Positions 7,601 to 17,252 of a DNA stretch of 64,000 bases are shown here, piece by piece. Position 1 is the first letter of the stretch, and the number at the start of each line of letters is the position of its first letter. Source of the DNA: Trueperella abortisuis (GTDB taxonomy: Bacteria; Actinomycetota; Actinomycetes; Actinomycetales; Actinomycetaceae). The notes under the pieces are model-generated. The model saw only the letters and a program-made list of their open reading frames with translations, did no database searches and was not told where the DNA came from. The position numbers were made by a program, and so were the translations under genes. The stretch covers positions 992,001-1,056,000 of the forward strand of contig NZ_JAUSQL010000001.1 in assembly GCF_030811095.1 (NCBI RefSeq), read 5' to 3'.

Positions 7601-9484
7601 ATGTCACAGGACCAATCGGTCGCGTCCGCCGTACGCGCCGGCATTCGGCGCGGACTCGGATCCGGGAAGGGACCCGATCGCGCGGCACGCAAGGTGACCA
7701 ACCGCCGGATGCGGGCGACCGCGGTGGTTGTGATGGTTCTCGCCGCTATCCTCGGCCTGCGCCTCGTCTACCTCCAGGTGGTCCAGGCCTCCACGCTTGC
7801 CGAGACGGCTCGCGAGTTCCGGTGGCGCACCTACCCGCTGGAGGCCAAGCGCGGCGACATTGTGGACGCCAACGGCGCGGTCCTCGCCACCTCCCTTGAG
7901 CGCTACAACGTGCGCGCCGACCAGACCGAGATCGCCGATTTTGTCACGCGCGACGACGAGGGCAACATCACCGGCGCGGGTGCGGCCGCCGCGGCCAAGA
8001 TCCTTGCGCCCCTGCTCAAGGCCGACCCGGCTGAGCTGGGTGGTCTTCTGCTCGGGGGCGAGACGAAGTCGAAGTGGCAGCTCATCGCCTCTGACATCTC
8101 CCCGGAGGAGTGGCGCGAGATCAACGCGCTCGGCATCCGCGGCATCTACCCCGAGCGTTTCATGCAGCGCCAGTACCCCAACGGAACGACGGCCGGCACC
8201 GTGGTGGGTTACCTGGGCCAGACGGAGGAGTCGGACACCCCGAGCGGGCGGGCCGGTATCGAGCAGCAGTACGACACCCTGCTTTCCGGCACACCGGGAA
8301 TGCTTCAATACGAGGTGGCGGCCGGCGGGGCCGTGTTCCCCAACTCCGAGCGTCGCGAGACTCCCGCCGTCGACGGCGGCTCGGTTCACCTCACGATCGA
8401 CGCGGATCTGCAAAAGGCTACCGAGGACGCCCTCAACAAGGTGGTGGCCGAGCAGAGGGCCGAGTGGGGCACCGCCGTCGTCATCGAGGTGGGTACGGGA
8501 CGCGTGCTCGCTCTCGCCGATTCGAACTCGCCCGATCCGGCCAACCTGTCGGCCTCCGACCCGGCGGACTGGAACTCGCGCGCCGTCTCCGCGGTTGTCG
8601 AGCCCGGATCCACTGGCAAGGTCGTCACGTATTCGGCCGCCATCAACGAAGGCACCATCACCCCGCTCGATCTCTTCCTCGTCTCTACCCCGATGCAGAT
8701 GCCGAACGGGGAGGTCATCCGGGATAACGACGACCACCCGGCGGAGCGGCTGACGGTGGCCGGCACGCTCGCCAAGTCCTACAACACGGGCCTTATCCAG
8801 ATTGGCGACACGCTCGAGGACGCGGTGCGTTACCGGTACATGACGGACTTCGGCCTGGGCTCGCGAACCGGTATCGAGCTGCCTGGCGAAAGCGGCGGCG
8901 TCGTCTACCCCTACGAGGACTGGGGCGGGCGCACACACTACACCACGATGTTCGGCCAGGCCTGGAGCGCCACCACGCTTCAGCTCGGGCAGATGATGAG
9001 CGTCATCGCAAACAAGGGGGTCTACATCCCCCTTCACATCGTCGATGGGGTGCAGAGCGTGGACGGCGAATACACGGCGACCGCCGTCGGGGAGTCCCGA
9101 CAGGTCATTACGGAGGAATCCGCGCACACGATGCTTGACATGATGCAGGCGGTCACCGACCCGTATTCGACCGGCTGGCTGGCGCGCGAGGAGGGCTACA
9201 ACGTGGCGGGCAAGACGGGCACGGCCCAGGTTCCGGACGCCACCGGAGCGCTCACCAAACGCGCCGGAACGTTCGTGGGCACGATCCCGGCGGAGGACCC
9301 GAAGATCATCTTCGCCTCCATCGTCTACAACGCGGCTGGTGCCGGCTATGGCGGCGATACGGCGGCGGCCGTCTTCAGCGGTACCGCCCAGTTTGCCATG
9401 CGCCAGATGAAGGTCGCCCCCTCGCAGGTTCCGCTCGTGCGCTTGCCGTGGACCGAGGCGGAACTGAATCAATCGAAGCAGTAG
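7601..9484 (+). CDS. ftsI: Septal peptidoglycan transpeptidase (PBP3/FtsI)
   Basis: A 627-residue class B penicillin-binding protein that cross-links septal peptidoglycan together with FtsW. It has a short basic cytoplasmic tail, one membrane anchor near residues 40-57, the non-catalytic dimerisation domain (RGDIVDANGAVLAT), and a transpeptidase domain with the three active-site motifs: STGK with the acylated serine at 337, SYN at 393-395, and KTG at 538-540. The C-terminus has no PASTA repeats. It starts 8 bases after ftsL and ends 6 bases before murE. Confidence 0.95.
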   Translation: MSQDQSVASAVRAGIRRGLGSGKGPDRAARKVTNRRMRATAVVVMVLAAILGLRLVYLQVVQASTLAETAREFRWRTYPLEAKRGDIVDANGAVLATSLERYNVRADQTEIADFVTRDDEGNITGAGAAAAAKILAPLLKADPAELGGLLLGGETKSKWQLIASDISPEEWREINALGIRGIYPERFMQRQYPNGTTAGTVVGYLGQTEESDTPSGRAGIEQQYDTLLSGTPGMLQYEVAAGGAVFPNSERRETPAVDGGSVHLTIDADLQKATEDALNKVVAEQRAEWGTAVVIEVGTGRVLALADSNSPDPANLSASDPADWNSRAVSAVVEPGSTGKVVTYSAAINEGTITPLDLFLVSTPMQMPNGEVIRDNDDHPAERLTVAGTLAKSYNTGLIQIGDTLEDAVRYRYMTDFGLGSRTGIELPGESGGVVYPYEDWGGRTHYTTMFGQAWSATTLQLGQMMSVIANKGVYIPLHIVDGVQSVDGEYTATAVGESRQVITEESAHTMLDMMQAVTDPYSTGWLAREEGYNVAGKTGTAQVPDATGALTKRAGTFVGTIPAEDPKIIFASIVYNAAGAGYGGDTAAAVFSGTAQFAMRQMKVAPSQVPLVRLPWTEAELNQSKQ

Positions 9485-9490
9485 GGAAGA

Positions 9491-10981
9491 ATGATGGCTC
9501 CTTCGCACACCTCGCTCGCCGATATCGCTGAGCTTTTGCATATCGCCCCCGTGGACGGATCGATCACGGGGGTATGCGCCGACAACCGGAGGGTCCGCCC
9601 GGGCGACCTATTCGTGGCGATCCACGGCGCCAGCGTCCACGCCGCCCGCTTCGCGCGTTCGGCCGTCGAGGCCGGGGCCGCCGCCGTGCTCACCGACGCC
9701 GAGGGGGCGGCCATCGCGGGCGACGTCGGGGTGCCCGTACTCGTCGTGGAGGACCCCGCGCGAGTCGCCGGACTTGTCGCCTCGTACTGTTATGGTCGCC
9801 CGGATGAGAAGCTCACCACCTTCGCCGTGACCGGTACGAACGGCAAGACCTCGACGGCCTACATGATCGACGACGCGCTGGTCCACCTCGGGCGGACCAC
9901 CGGGCTCATCGGCACGGTTGAGGTTCGGATCGCGGGAGAGGCGGTGCCGGCGCAGCTGACCACGCCCCAGCCGGTCGACCTGCAGCGCATGCTCGCCAGG
10001 CTGGTTGAGCGCGGGGGCACCGACCTGGTCATGGAGACGTCCTCTCATGCCCTCGCCCAGGGGCGCACGGAGCCGATCCGCTTTGACGTGGCGGGATTTA
10101 CGAACCTCACCCAAGACCACCTCGACTACCACAAGACGCTCGAAGAGTATTTCCGGGCCAAGGCGGTGCTCTTCGACTCGGACCACTGCGAGCGCGGCGT
10201 CATCACGGTCGACGACGAGTGGGGGCGGCGCCTGTACCGGGAGGTCAGCGAGCGTCGTCCCGGGGCGGCCGTGTCGCTGTCCGTGCGCGGCAACGACGCC
10301 GATTGGCGGGTCGCCTCGACGCTCGACGGGGGCGTGCAGACCATCCAACTCACCGGGCCCGCCGGAACCTTGGACACCTTCACCAGCCTGCCGGGCAGCT
10401 TCAACGTGGCCAACGCCGCGTTGGCGGCCGTGATGGTGATGGAGTCCGGCGTGAGCGCGCAGGCGCTGGCGAGCGCGCTCGGCGAGGACGGCATCAGCCC
10501 GACCATCCCGGGCCGCATGGAGGTGGTGGGGGAGCACCCCTACACGGTGGTCGACTTCGCCCACAACACTGACGCCCTTGTCAAGGCGATGACCTCGCTG
10601 CGTGCGGCGCGCGGCGGTCGGCTCGTCGTCATCACCGGCTCGGCGGGCGATCGCGACCGGGGTAAGCGCCCGAAAATGGCTGCCGCCGTCGCGGAGCACG
10701 CCGACTATCTGGTTATCACCGACGACGACCCGCACTCGGAGGATCCGGCACAGATCCGCCGCGATCTCATCGCGGGGATCCCTCAGGGCTTCGACTACGT
10801 CGAGATCGCAGATCGTGAGCAGGCCATCATCACCACGATCATGGCCTGCGGCAGCGATGACACTATTCTTATTGCAGGGCGCGGGCACGAGACCATCCAA
10901 GAGGTCGCGGACCGCGCTATCAGTATTGATGACCGCGTGGTGGCGCGGACGGCACTGACGCAGCGTATGGAGGGCGAATGA
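9491..10981 (+). CDS. murE: UDP-MurNAc-tripeptide synthetase
   Basis: A 496-residue Mur ligase that adds the third amino acid to UDP-MurNAc-L-Ala-D-Glu in the cytoplasm. The ATP-binding GTNGKTS is at residues 115-121, and the carbamylated-lysine region and the GSAGDRDRGKRP stretch are present. The substrate loop reads DDDPHSED at residues 411-418. Diaminopimelate-adding enzymes have DNPR there; loops of this type occur in enzymes that add lysine or ornithine, in keeping with the lysine or ornithine peptidoglycan of Actinomycetaceae. ATG at 9491 or 9494 could be used. It ends in an ATGA overlap with murF. Confidence 0.94.
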   Translation: MMAPSHTSLADIAELLHIAPVDGSITGVCADNRRVRPGDLFVAIHGASVHAARFARSAVEAGAAAVLTDAEGAAIAGDVGVPVLVVEDPARVAGLVASYCYGRPDEKLTTFAVTGTNGKTSTAYMIDDALVHLGRTTGLIGTVEVRIAGEAVPAQLTTPQPVDLQRMLARLVERGGTDLVMETSSHALAQGRTEPIRFDVAGFTNLTQDHLDYHKTLEEYFRAKAVLFDSDHCERGVITVDDEWGRRLYREVSERRPGAAVSLSVRGNDADWRVASTLDGGVQTIQLTGPAGTLDTFTSLPGSFNVANAALAAVMVMESGVSAQALASALGEDGISPTIPGRMEVVGEHPYTVVDFAHNTDALVKAMTSLRAARGGRLVVITGSAGDRDRGKRPKMAAAVAEHADYLVITDDDPHSEDPAQIRRDLIAGIPQGFDYVEIADREQAIITTIMACGSDDTILIAGRGHETIQEVADRAISIDDRVVARTALTQRMEGE

Positions 10982-12375
10982 TTGCGATCTCGATCGAACA
11001 GGCGGCGGCGGATGCGGGCGGTCGCACCCGCGCGCCGGCGGCGGATGACCAGGTAACCGCGGTCGTCTCCGACACGCGTCAGATCCGCGGCGGGGAACTC
11101 TTCGTGGCGATCGCAGGGGAACGCGTGGACGGATCGACGCTGGCGGGAAGCGCGATCGAGGCGGGCGCGAGCGCGGTCATGAGCGTCGACCCGGATCTCG
11201 CCCTCGCCTCCGGAGTACCCGCCGATCGGCTCATCGTCGTCGACGACGTTCTTGACGCTCTTGGCTCCCTCGCCCGTGAGAGCCTGCGCCGGGCGCGCGA
11301 GGCTAACCCGCGCCTGCGGGTGGTGGCCGTCACCGGCTCGGTGGGCAAGACCACGACGAAAGACCTGCTCGCCTCGCTACTGGCCATCCGCGGTCCGATC
11401 ATCGCCCCGCCCGGATCGTTCAACAATGAGCTCGGCCTGCCGCTGACCGTGTTGCGCGCCGACGCCGACACGGCCACGCTCGTGCTCGAGATGGGCGCCG
11501 ACCGCATGGGCAATATCGACTACCTGACCTCCATTGCGCCGCCGGATGTGGGCCTCGTCCTCATCGTCGCCCGGGCCCACCTGGGCCACTTTGGCGGCAT
11601 CGAGAACGTGGCCAAGGCCAAGTCCGAGATGGTGACCGGCGTGCGCGAGGGCGGCACGGTTATCCTCAACGCGCTCGACGACCGGGTGCGCGCCATGGCG
11701 GAACTGACCGACAATGACGTGCTCTTCTTCGGCGACCCCGAGCTACCGGGCGTCTACGCCGAGGACGTCACCGTGGACGACGCCGGCCGGGCCTCCTTCG
11801 TGCTCGTGACCTCGACGGGCCGAGCGGCGGTGACCCTCGCCCTGGTGGGCGAGCACCACGTGGCCAACGCGCTTGCGGCCGCGGCCGTGGCCGACGTCTT
11901 CGGGATCGGCGTGGAGGAGATTGCGCGAGTCCTGTCCGTCACCGGGGCCGCCAGCCCGCACCGCATGTCCGTCTGCGAACGCGGCGGCATTCTCATCATC
12001 GACGACTCCTACAACGCCAACCCCGATTCGATGCGGGCCGGCCTCGACGCGCTCGAAAGGCTCGGCGAGGGCCGGCGCAAGGTCGCCGTGCTGGGCTCCA
12101 TGCTCGAACTCGGCGAGGCCTCACAGGCTGAACACGAGGCGATCGGGCGTTACGCCGCGGCCCGCTCGGTCGACGTCGTGATCGGCGTCGGGGAGGAAAC
12201 CGGCGCCCTGACGCGCGCTGCGGCGGAGGAAGGAATCCAGACCGAGAGCGCATCATCTGAGGGTGCGCTCGACGTGGCTACCACGATCCTGCGGGAAGGT
12301 GACGTAGTCTTGCTGAAGGGTTCGAATGGTTCGGGCGTGTGGCGCGTGGCTGACGCGCTGGTGGGAGAGGACTAA
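10978..12375 (+). CDS. murF: UDP-MurNAc-tripeptide:D-Ala-D-Ala ligase
   Basis: A 465-residue Mur ligase that attaches D-Ala-D-Ala to complete the UDP-MurNAc-pentapeptide. Visible features are the N-terminal DTRQIRGGELFVAIAGERVDG block, the P-loop GSVGKTTTK at residues 120-128, the nearby NNELGLPLT motif and the C-terminal DDSYNANPDSM motif, all typical of MurF. The first codon overlaps the murE stop, and the stop codon is directly followed by the mraY start with no spacer, so translation of the three is probably coupled. Confidence 0.95.
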   Translation: MIAISIEQAAADAGGRTRAPAADDQVTAVVSDTRQIRGGELFVAIAGERVDGSTLAGSAIEAGASAVMSVDPDLALASGVPADRLIVVDDVLDALGSLARESLRRAREANPRLRVVAVTGSVGKTTTKDLLASLLAIRGPIIAPPGSFNNELGLPLTVLRADADTATLVLEMGADRMGNIDYLTSIAPPDVGLVLIVARAHLGHFGGIENVAKAKSEMVTGVREGGTVILNALDDRVRAMAELTDNDVLFFGDPELPGVYAEDVTVDDAGRASFVLVTSTGRAAVTLALVGEHHVANALAAAAVADVFGIGVEEIARVLSVTGAASPHRMSVCERGGILIIDDSYNANPDSMRAGLDALERLGEGRRKVAVLGSMLELGEASQAEHEAIGRYAAARSVDVVIGVGEETGALTRAAAEEGIQTESASSEGALDVATTILREGDVVLLKGSNGSGVWRVADALVGED

Positions 12376-13461
12376 ATGCTCGCAATTCTCATCTCGGTAG
12401 CAACAGCGCTCCTCGTGTCGCTGCTTGGCACGCCGGTGCTGGTGCGTTTCCTGCGCAAGCGCCAGTATGGGCAGTTCATCCGCGAGGATGGGCCAACCAC
12501 CCACCTGGTCAAGCGCGGCACGCCCACGATGGGCGGCGTCGTCATCATCTTCGCCACCATTGTCGGCTACGCGATGGCCAACATCGCCACTGGGCGCGGC
12601 CCGAACGCCTCCGGCATCCTCCTGCTTGCCCTCATGGCCGGCATGGGCCTCATCGGCTTCCTCGACGACTTCGCCAAGATCCGCAACGAGCGTTCCCTCG
12701 GCCTGACCCCGATGGCGAAGATCGTCGGCCAGGCGGTCGTGGGTATTTCGTTTGCGGTCGCGGCGCTGCAGTTCCGCAACGACTACCATCGCACACCGGG
12801 CAGCACCCGGATTTCCTTCGTGCGCGATACGAACATCAACCTCGCCCACCTAGGTGCGGTCGCGGGCCTGATTCTGTTCATCATCTGGGCCAACTTTCTC
12901 ATCACCGCGTGGTCGAACGCCGTCAACCTCACCGACGGCCTGGACGGGCTCGCGGCCGGCGCCTGCGCGATCGCCTTTGCCGGCTACGCCTTCGTCACGA
13001 TCTGGCAGTCCTACCAGACCTGCACCTCGGTGGTAAACCCCGCCGCGGGCTGCTACGACGTGCGCGACCCCCGCGACCTGGCGATCGTTGCCGCGGCGAT
13101 CGTAGGCGCCTGCCTTGGCTTCCTGTGGCACAACACCTCCCCGGCCGCGATCTTCATGGGGGACACCGGATCGCTCGCGCTCGGCGGCGCCTTCGCGGGG
13201 TTGACGATCCTCACTCAGACCGAGATCCTCGGCGTCTTGCTCGGCGGGCTGTTCGTCGTCATCGTCATGTCGGACGTGATCCAAATCGGGGTCTTCAAGG
13301 CCACGGGCAGACGCGTGTTCCGAATGGCCCCGCTCCACCACCACTTCGAGCTCAAGGGCTGGAAGGAGGTGACGATCGTGGTGCGCTTCTGGCTCATCCA
13401 GGCGCTCATGGTCGCCTGCGGAATCGGTATCTTCTACGCAGAATGGTTGGCACGCCAATGA
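12376..13461 (+). CDS. mraY: Phospho-MurNAc-pentapeptide transferase
   Basis: A 361-residue integral membrane enzyme with about ten membrane helices that moves phospho-MurNAc-pentapeptide onto undecaprenyl phosphate to form lipid I. Catalytic and signature motifs are present: GPTTHLVKRGTPTMGG near the N-terminus, DDFAKI near residue 97, the NLTDGLDGLA motif, FMGDTGSLALGG, and APLHHHFE near the C-terminus. It starts on the base after the murF stop and overlaps murD by ATGA. Confidence 0.96.
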   Translation: MLAILISVATALLVSLLGTPVLVRFLRKRQYGQFIREDGPTTHLVKRGTPTMGGVVIIFATIVGYAMANIATGRGPNASGILLLALMAGMGLIGFLDDFAKIRNERSLGLTPMAKIVGQAVVGISFAVAALQFRNDYHRTPGSTRISFVRDTNINLAHLGAVAGLILFIIWANFLITAWSNAVNLTDGLDGLAAGACAIAFAGYAFVTIWQSYQTCTSVVNPAAGCYDVRDPRDLAIVAAAIVGACLGFLWHNTSPAAIFMGDTGSLALGGAFAGLTILTQTEILGVLLGGLFVVIVMSDVIQIGVFKATGRRVFRMAPLHHHFELKGWKEVTIVVRFWLIQALMVACGIGIFYAEWLARQ

Positions 13462-14927
13462 CTCGCACGATTCCAGGCGCGGCGCAGTTCGCGTCCACAC
13501 GCGTGGCGGTACTCGGCCTGGGGGTCTCCGGCCGGGCCTGCCTTGACGCTCTGATGCAGCACACGCAGGCGATCCTGTCCGCGTGGGATGGCAAGGCTGG
13601 TGCCCGTGAGCCATACTCTCACCTCGACGGCGCTGCCGAGCCCGACCCGGTCGCACTGTGTGAGTCCCTGCTCGCCTGGCGCCCCGACCTCGTCATCATC
13701 GCCCCCGGCTTCCGTCAGGTTGGCCCCGAGTGGCAGGCGCTGGCCGCGGCCGGCGTTCCGGTGTGGTCCGAGATCGAGCTGGCCTGGCACCTGCGCGCCG
13801 CCAACGACGGCGTCTTCGCTCCTTGGCTGTGCATCACCGGTACGAACGGCAAGACGACCACCGTGACCATGACCGAGGCTATCCTGCGGGCGAGCGGGCT
13901 GCGAGCGCTCGCCGTGGGAAACGTCGGAACCCCCGCCGTCACGGCCGTCAGCGACACGAGCGACGACGCGCCCGAGGCCTTCGCCTTCGAGCTGTCCTCC
14001 TTCCAGCTTTCTGCCACCTACTCGATGGAGCCGACCGCGGCGGTGTGCCTCAACATCGCCGACGACCACCTCGAGTGGCACGGCAACTTCGAGGAGTACC
14101 GTAAGGCCAAGGCCAGGATCTACACCCACGCGCGCGTGGCCTGCCTCTATCCGGTGGGAGACGCGACAGTCCAGGGGATGGTCGACGATGCCGACGTGAT
14201 GGAGGGGGCTCGCGCAATCGGGCTATCGATGGGGGTGCCCTCCGTTGGCCAGCTGGGTTTCGTGGACGCGCAGGCAGTCGACCGAGCCTTCATACCCGGG
14301 CGCCACACGCACGCGGAGGCGCTTTTCGAGGTGGCCGACATCGCCCACCTCGCGCCCGAGGGAGCTGCCCTTCCCGTTCACATTGCCAAGGACGCGCTCG
14401 CCGCGGCCGCCCTCGCCAGGTCCGTTGGGGTGACACCGGAGGCGGTTCGCACGGGACTGCGCGGCTTCGAGGGCGGCCACCATCGTATCGAGACGGTGGC
14501 GCATGTCGATGGCGTGTCCTACGTGGACGACTCGAAGGCCACCAACGCCCACGCCGCCGAGGCCTCGGTACGCGCACTGGAGAACGCCGTGTGGATCGTC
14601 GGCGGGCTGGCCAAGGGCGTGCGCTTCGAGCAGCTCGTTGGCAAGGTCAAGGATCACCTGCGCGCAGTCGTTGTGATCGGGCGAGACCAGGAACCGTGGC
14701 GCTCCGCACTTGCCGGCCTCGACTCGCCGGTTCACTACGTGGCACCGGATTCGACGACGCCGATGGAGGACGCCGTCGCCGCGGCCGCCGCCTTCGCCAT
14801 CCCGGGCGATACCGTGATCTTGGCGCCGGCGTGCGCCTCCCAGGACCAGTTCATCTCCTACGCCGAGCGTGGGCAGAAGTTCGCGGCGGCGGTCGCGAGG
14901 CTGGATGGTCACGATGGCGACGCTTGA
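13458..14927 (+). CDS. murD: UDP-MurNAc-L-alanine:D-glutamate ligase
   Basis: A 489-residue Mur ligase that adds D-glutamate to UDP-MurNAc-L-Ala. The N-terminal VLGLGVSGRA binds the uridine nucleotide, GTNGKTTT at residues 128-135 binds ATP, and the mid-domain SSFQL and C-terminal DDSKATN motifs are characteristic. The open frame extends upstream through mraY in another frame, but the ATG at 13458 overlapping the mraY stop gives the normal N-terminus. The last bases overlap the start of ftsW. Confidence 0.95.
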   Translation: MTRTIPGAAQFASTRVAVLGLGVSGRACLDALMQHTQAILSAWDGKAGAREPYSHLDGAAEPDPVALCESLLAWRPDLVIIAPGFRQVGPEWQALAAAGVPVWSEIELAWHLRAANDGVFAPWLCITGTNGKTTTVTMTEAILRASGLRALAVGNVGTPAVTAVSDTSDDAPEAFAFELSSFQLSATYSMEPTAAVCLNIADDHLEWHGNFEEYRKAKARIYTHARVACLYPVGDATVQGMVDDADVMEGARAIGLSMGVPSVGQLGFVDAQAVDRAFIPGRHTHAEALFEVADIAHLAPEGAALPVHIAKDALAAAALARSVGVTPEAVRTGLRGFEGGHHRIETVAHVDGVSYVDDSKATNAHAAEASVRALENAVWIVGGLAKGVRFEQLVGKVKDHLRAVVVIGRDQEPWRSALAGLDSPVHYVAPDSTTPMEDAVAAAAAFAIPGDTVILAPACASQDQFISYAERGQKFAAAVARLDGHDGDA

Positions 14928-16143
14928 GGGCGGCGTGCTCTCCGAGCGTGAGCTTGCCCGCCGTAACGACATCCTGCGGGCCTTGGCGGTCATCATGCTC
15001 GCCACGGCCTGCCTCACAGTTCTCGGCGTCGTCATGGTCTACTCATCCACGGCGCCGAGTTCCATCCGGGCGGTCGACGTCAACCCGGATCTGACGCTCT
15101 TTTCCGTGGCGACCCGCCAGGCGTTGACCACGCTCGTCGGCGTGGTGGGCCTGGTTGTCATGGCGCTCATCCCGTACCAGGTCACGCGGAGATTCGTGCA
15201 CGTCTTCCTCGGCCTCGGCTTCGCGTTGCAGCTCGGCGTACTCGTCCAGGGCGGGGGTGTGTCCGGAAACAACAACTGGCTCTCCCTTGGCTCGATCACG
15301 ATCCAGCCCTCGGAGTTCATCAAGCTGGCGCTCGTGTTGTGGCTCGCCCACATGCTCTCCCGCCTCCAGCTATCCGAGATCGAGAACCTGCGCACGCTGT
15401 GGATCCCCGCGCTGGGATTCCTCGGCGCCGCGGGGCTGGTGGTCGCGGGCGGGGACGTGGGCACAGGGTTGATCTACATCCTCATTGGCGCCGGACTGTT
15501 CTTCCTGGCGGGGTTGCGGATCAAGCACCTGAGTGTGGTGGCGATCTTCGGCGCGCTCGGTGTGAGCATCCTGGTGGCGGCCAACCCCTCTCGTCTGCGA
15601 CGCATCGCGGAGTTCTTTACCAACCTGTTCACGCTGCCGGACACGCATGAGCCCACCCAGTCGGACTTCTCGCAGTTCGCCTTCGGCACCGGCGGACTCA
15701 CCGGCGCGGGAATCGGCGCGGGCAAGGAAAAGTGGCGCGACCTGTCCGAGGCCCACACCGACTTCATCTTCGCCGTCATCGGCGAAGAGCTCGGCCTGCT
15801 GGGGACTTTGACTGTTATCGCCCTGTTCCTTGCGCTTGGCTGGGGGCTGGTGGAGATCTGCCGAAAGCACCCCGCCAGGTACGCCCAGCTCATGGCGGCG
15901 GGTGCGGCGCTGTGGCTGTGCGGGCAGGCGCTGGCGAATATGTTCGTGGTCACGGGCCTCCTGCCCGTCTTCGGCGTGCCGCTACCGTTCATCTCCATGG
16001 GCGGATCGTCCATGCTCGCCACCCTCGCGATGGTCGGGTGTGTCATCTCCGCCGCGCTCGCCGTCCCCGGCGTTCGGGAGAGCTGGCGGGTTCGCGGTAG
16101 GCTTGTGCAACGTATACGAACCCTAGTGAGGAGCGAGCGATAA
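14905..16143 (+). CDS. ftsW: Septal lipid II polymerase FtsW (SEDS family)
   Basis: A polytopic SEDS membrane protein of about 412 residues with roughly ten membrane helices; it polymerises lipid II into septal glycan strands with FtsI. Conserved family stretches are present: GGGVSGNNNWLSLG, the IQPSEFIKLAL motif, AHTDFIFAVIGEELGLLG with the catalytic aspartate region, and LPFISMGGSSM near the C-terminus. The start is uncertain between ATG 14905 (GAGG four bases upstream) and ATG 14914; both lie inside the murD end. Its stop overlaps the murG start (TAATG). Confidence 0.93.
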   Translation: MVTMATLEGGVLSERELARRNDILRALAVIMLATACLTVLGVVMVYSSTAPSSIRAVDVNPDLTLFSVATRQALTTLVGVVGLVVMALIPYQVTRRFVHVFLGLGFALQLGVLVQGGGVSGNNNWLSLGSITIQPSEFIKLALVLWLAHMLSRLQLSEIENLRTLWIPALGFLGAAGLVVAGGDVGTGLIYILIGAGLFFLAGLRIKHLSVVAIFGALGVSILVAANPSRLRRIAEFFTNLFTLPDTHEPTQSDFSQFAFGTGGLTGAGIGAGKEKWRDLSEAHTDFIFAVIGEELGLLGTLTVIALFLALGWGLVEICRKHPARYAQLMAAGAALWLCGQALANMFVVTGLLPVFGVPLPFISMGGSSMLATLAMVGCVISAALAVPGVRESWRVRGRLVQRIRTLVRSER

Positions 16144-17252
16144 TGGCAATCGTACTTGCGGGAGGGGGAACGGCCGGCCACGTCAACCCTTTGCTGGCGA
16201 CGGCCAGTGCGATCACCAAGGAGCATCCGGGCACCCAGGTGGTCGCCGTCGGCACCGAGGCCGGGCTGGAAACCACCCTCGTCCCGGCCGCCGGGCTGGA
16301 GCTCGAGACGATCCCGCGCGTACCGCTGCCGCGCAAGCCCTCGGCGGACATGGCAAGGTTTCCCATGAACTTCAAGGCGGCGATCGCGGCTGCCGGCGAG
16401 GTGCTCGACCGGCACGAGGCCGAGGCCGTCATAGGCTTCGGCGGCTACGTCTCAACCCCCGTCTACCTCGCGGCCCGCAAGCGCAAGGTCCCGGTCGTCG
16501 TTCATGAGGGCAACGCCCGACCGGGCATGGCCAATAGGCTAGGCGCGCGCTTTGCGGCGACTGTTGCCCTCACCTTTCCCTCAACGCCGCTACGCGCGGC
16601 GAAAGGCATCACGGTCAGCGTGGGCTTGCCTCTCAGGCGCGAGATTGAGCGGCTGTCGGCGCGCCCCGGTGGGAGGCGCGCCGGGCGTGAGGAGGCCGCC
16701 GCGCGCTTCGGACTCGACCCGGATCAGCCGATCATGCTGGTGACGGGCGGCTCATCCGGCGCCCAGCACCTCAACGAGGTCTTCGCCGAGTCTGCCTGCG
16801 ACATCCGCGCGGCCGGCATCCAGGTCATACACATCACGGGCCAGGGCAAGGGCGACGACGTCCGAGCCGCCGCGCCCGACGCCGGCTACGTCGTCCTCGA
16901 CTACCTGTCCGACATGGAGAGCGCCTACGCGGTGGCAGACCTCGCGGTCTCCCGCGCGGGTGCCGGGATGGTGGCCGAGCTGTCGGCGCTCGGCATCCCG
17001 GCGGTGTTTGTGCCGCTTCCCGTGGGCAACGGCGAGCAGGCCCTCAACGCGCGCGACGTGGTCAGCGCCGGCGGGGCGATCCTCATCGATAACAAGGCCC
17101 TGACGCCCGCCAAGGTTCGCTCCGACGTCCTCCCACTTTTCGACGGTGATCGCCTCGAGACGATGGCGCAGCGCTCGACGGGCGTGTCACCGTTGAACGC
17201 GGCCAGCCGCCTGGCGAGCATCGCGATGCACGTGGCGGAGGGGGAGCGATGA
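16143..17252 (+). CDS. murG: Lipid II synthase (UDP-GlcNAc transferase MurG)
   Basis: A 369-residue peripheral membrane glycosyltransferase that adds GlcNAc to lipid I on the inner face of the membrane. The N-terminal G-loop GGGTAGHVNP is at residues 7-16, followed by the IGFGGYVSTP loop and VVHEGNARPG. The C-terminal half carries GGSSGAQHLNE and the SRAGAGMVAELSALG UDP-GlcNAc-binding stretch. The C-terminus overlaps murC by ATGA. Confidence 0.95.
   Translation: MAIVLAGGGTAGHVNPLLATASAITKEHPGTQVVAVGTEAGLETTLVPAAGLELETIPRVPLPRKPSADMARFPMNFKAAIAAAGEVLDRHEAEAVIGFGGYVSTPVYLAARKRKVPVVVHEGNARPGMANRLGARFAATVALTFPSTPLRAAKGITVSVGLPLRREIERLSARPGGRRAGREEAAARFGLDPDQPIMLVTGGSSGAQHLNEVFAESACDIRAAGIQVIHITGQGKGDDVRAAAPDAGYVVLDYLSDMESAYAVADLAVSRAGAGMVAELSALGIPAVFVPLPVGNGEQALNARDVVSAGGAILIDNKALTPAKVRSDVLPLFDGDRLETMAQRSTGVSPLNAASRLASIAMHVAEGER

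Noticed and set aside
7604..9541. A 645-codon open frame on the minus strand opposite ftsI
   Set aside because: It is the mirror of a well supported ftsI gene, has no recognised motif and has the Arg/Gly/His-rich composition typical of antisense frames in GC-rich DNA.
12909..13457. Long upstream extension of the murD frame into mraY
   Set aside because: It is Arg-rich shadow sequence out of frame with mraY; ATG 13458 overlapping the mraY stop gives the proper MurD start.
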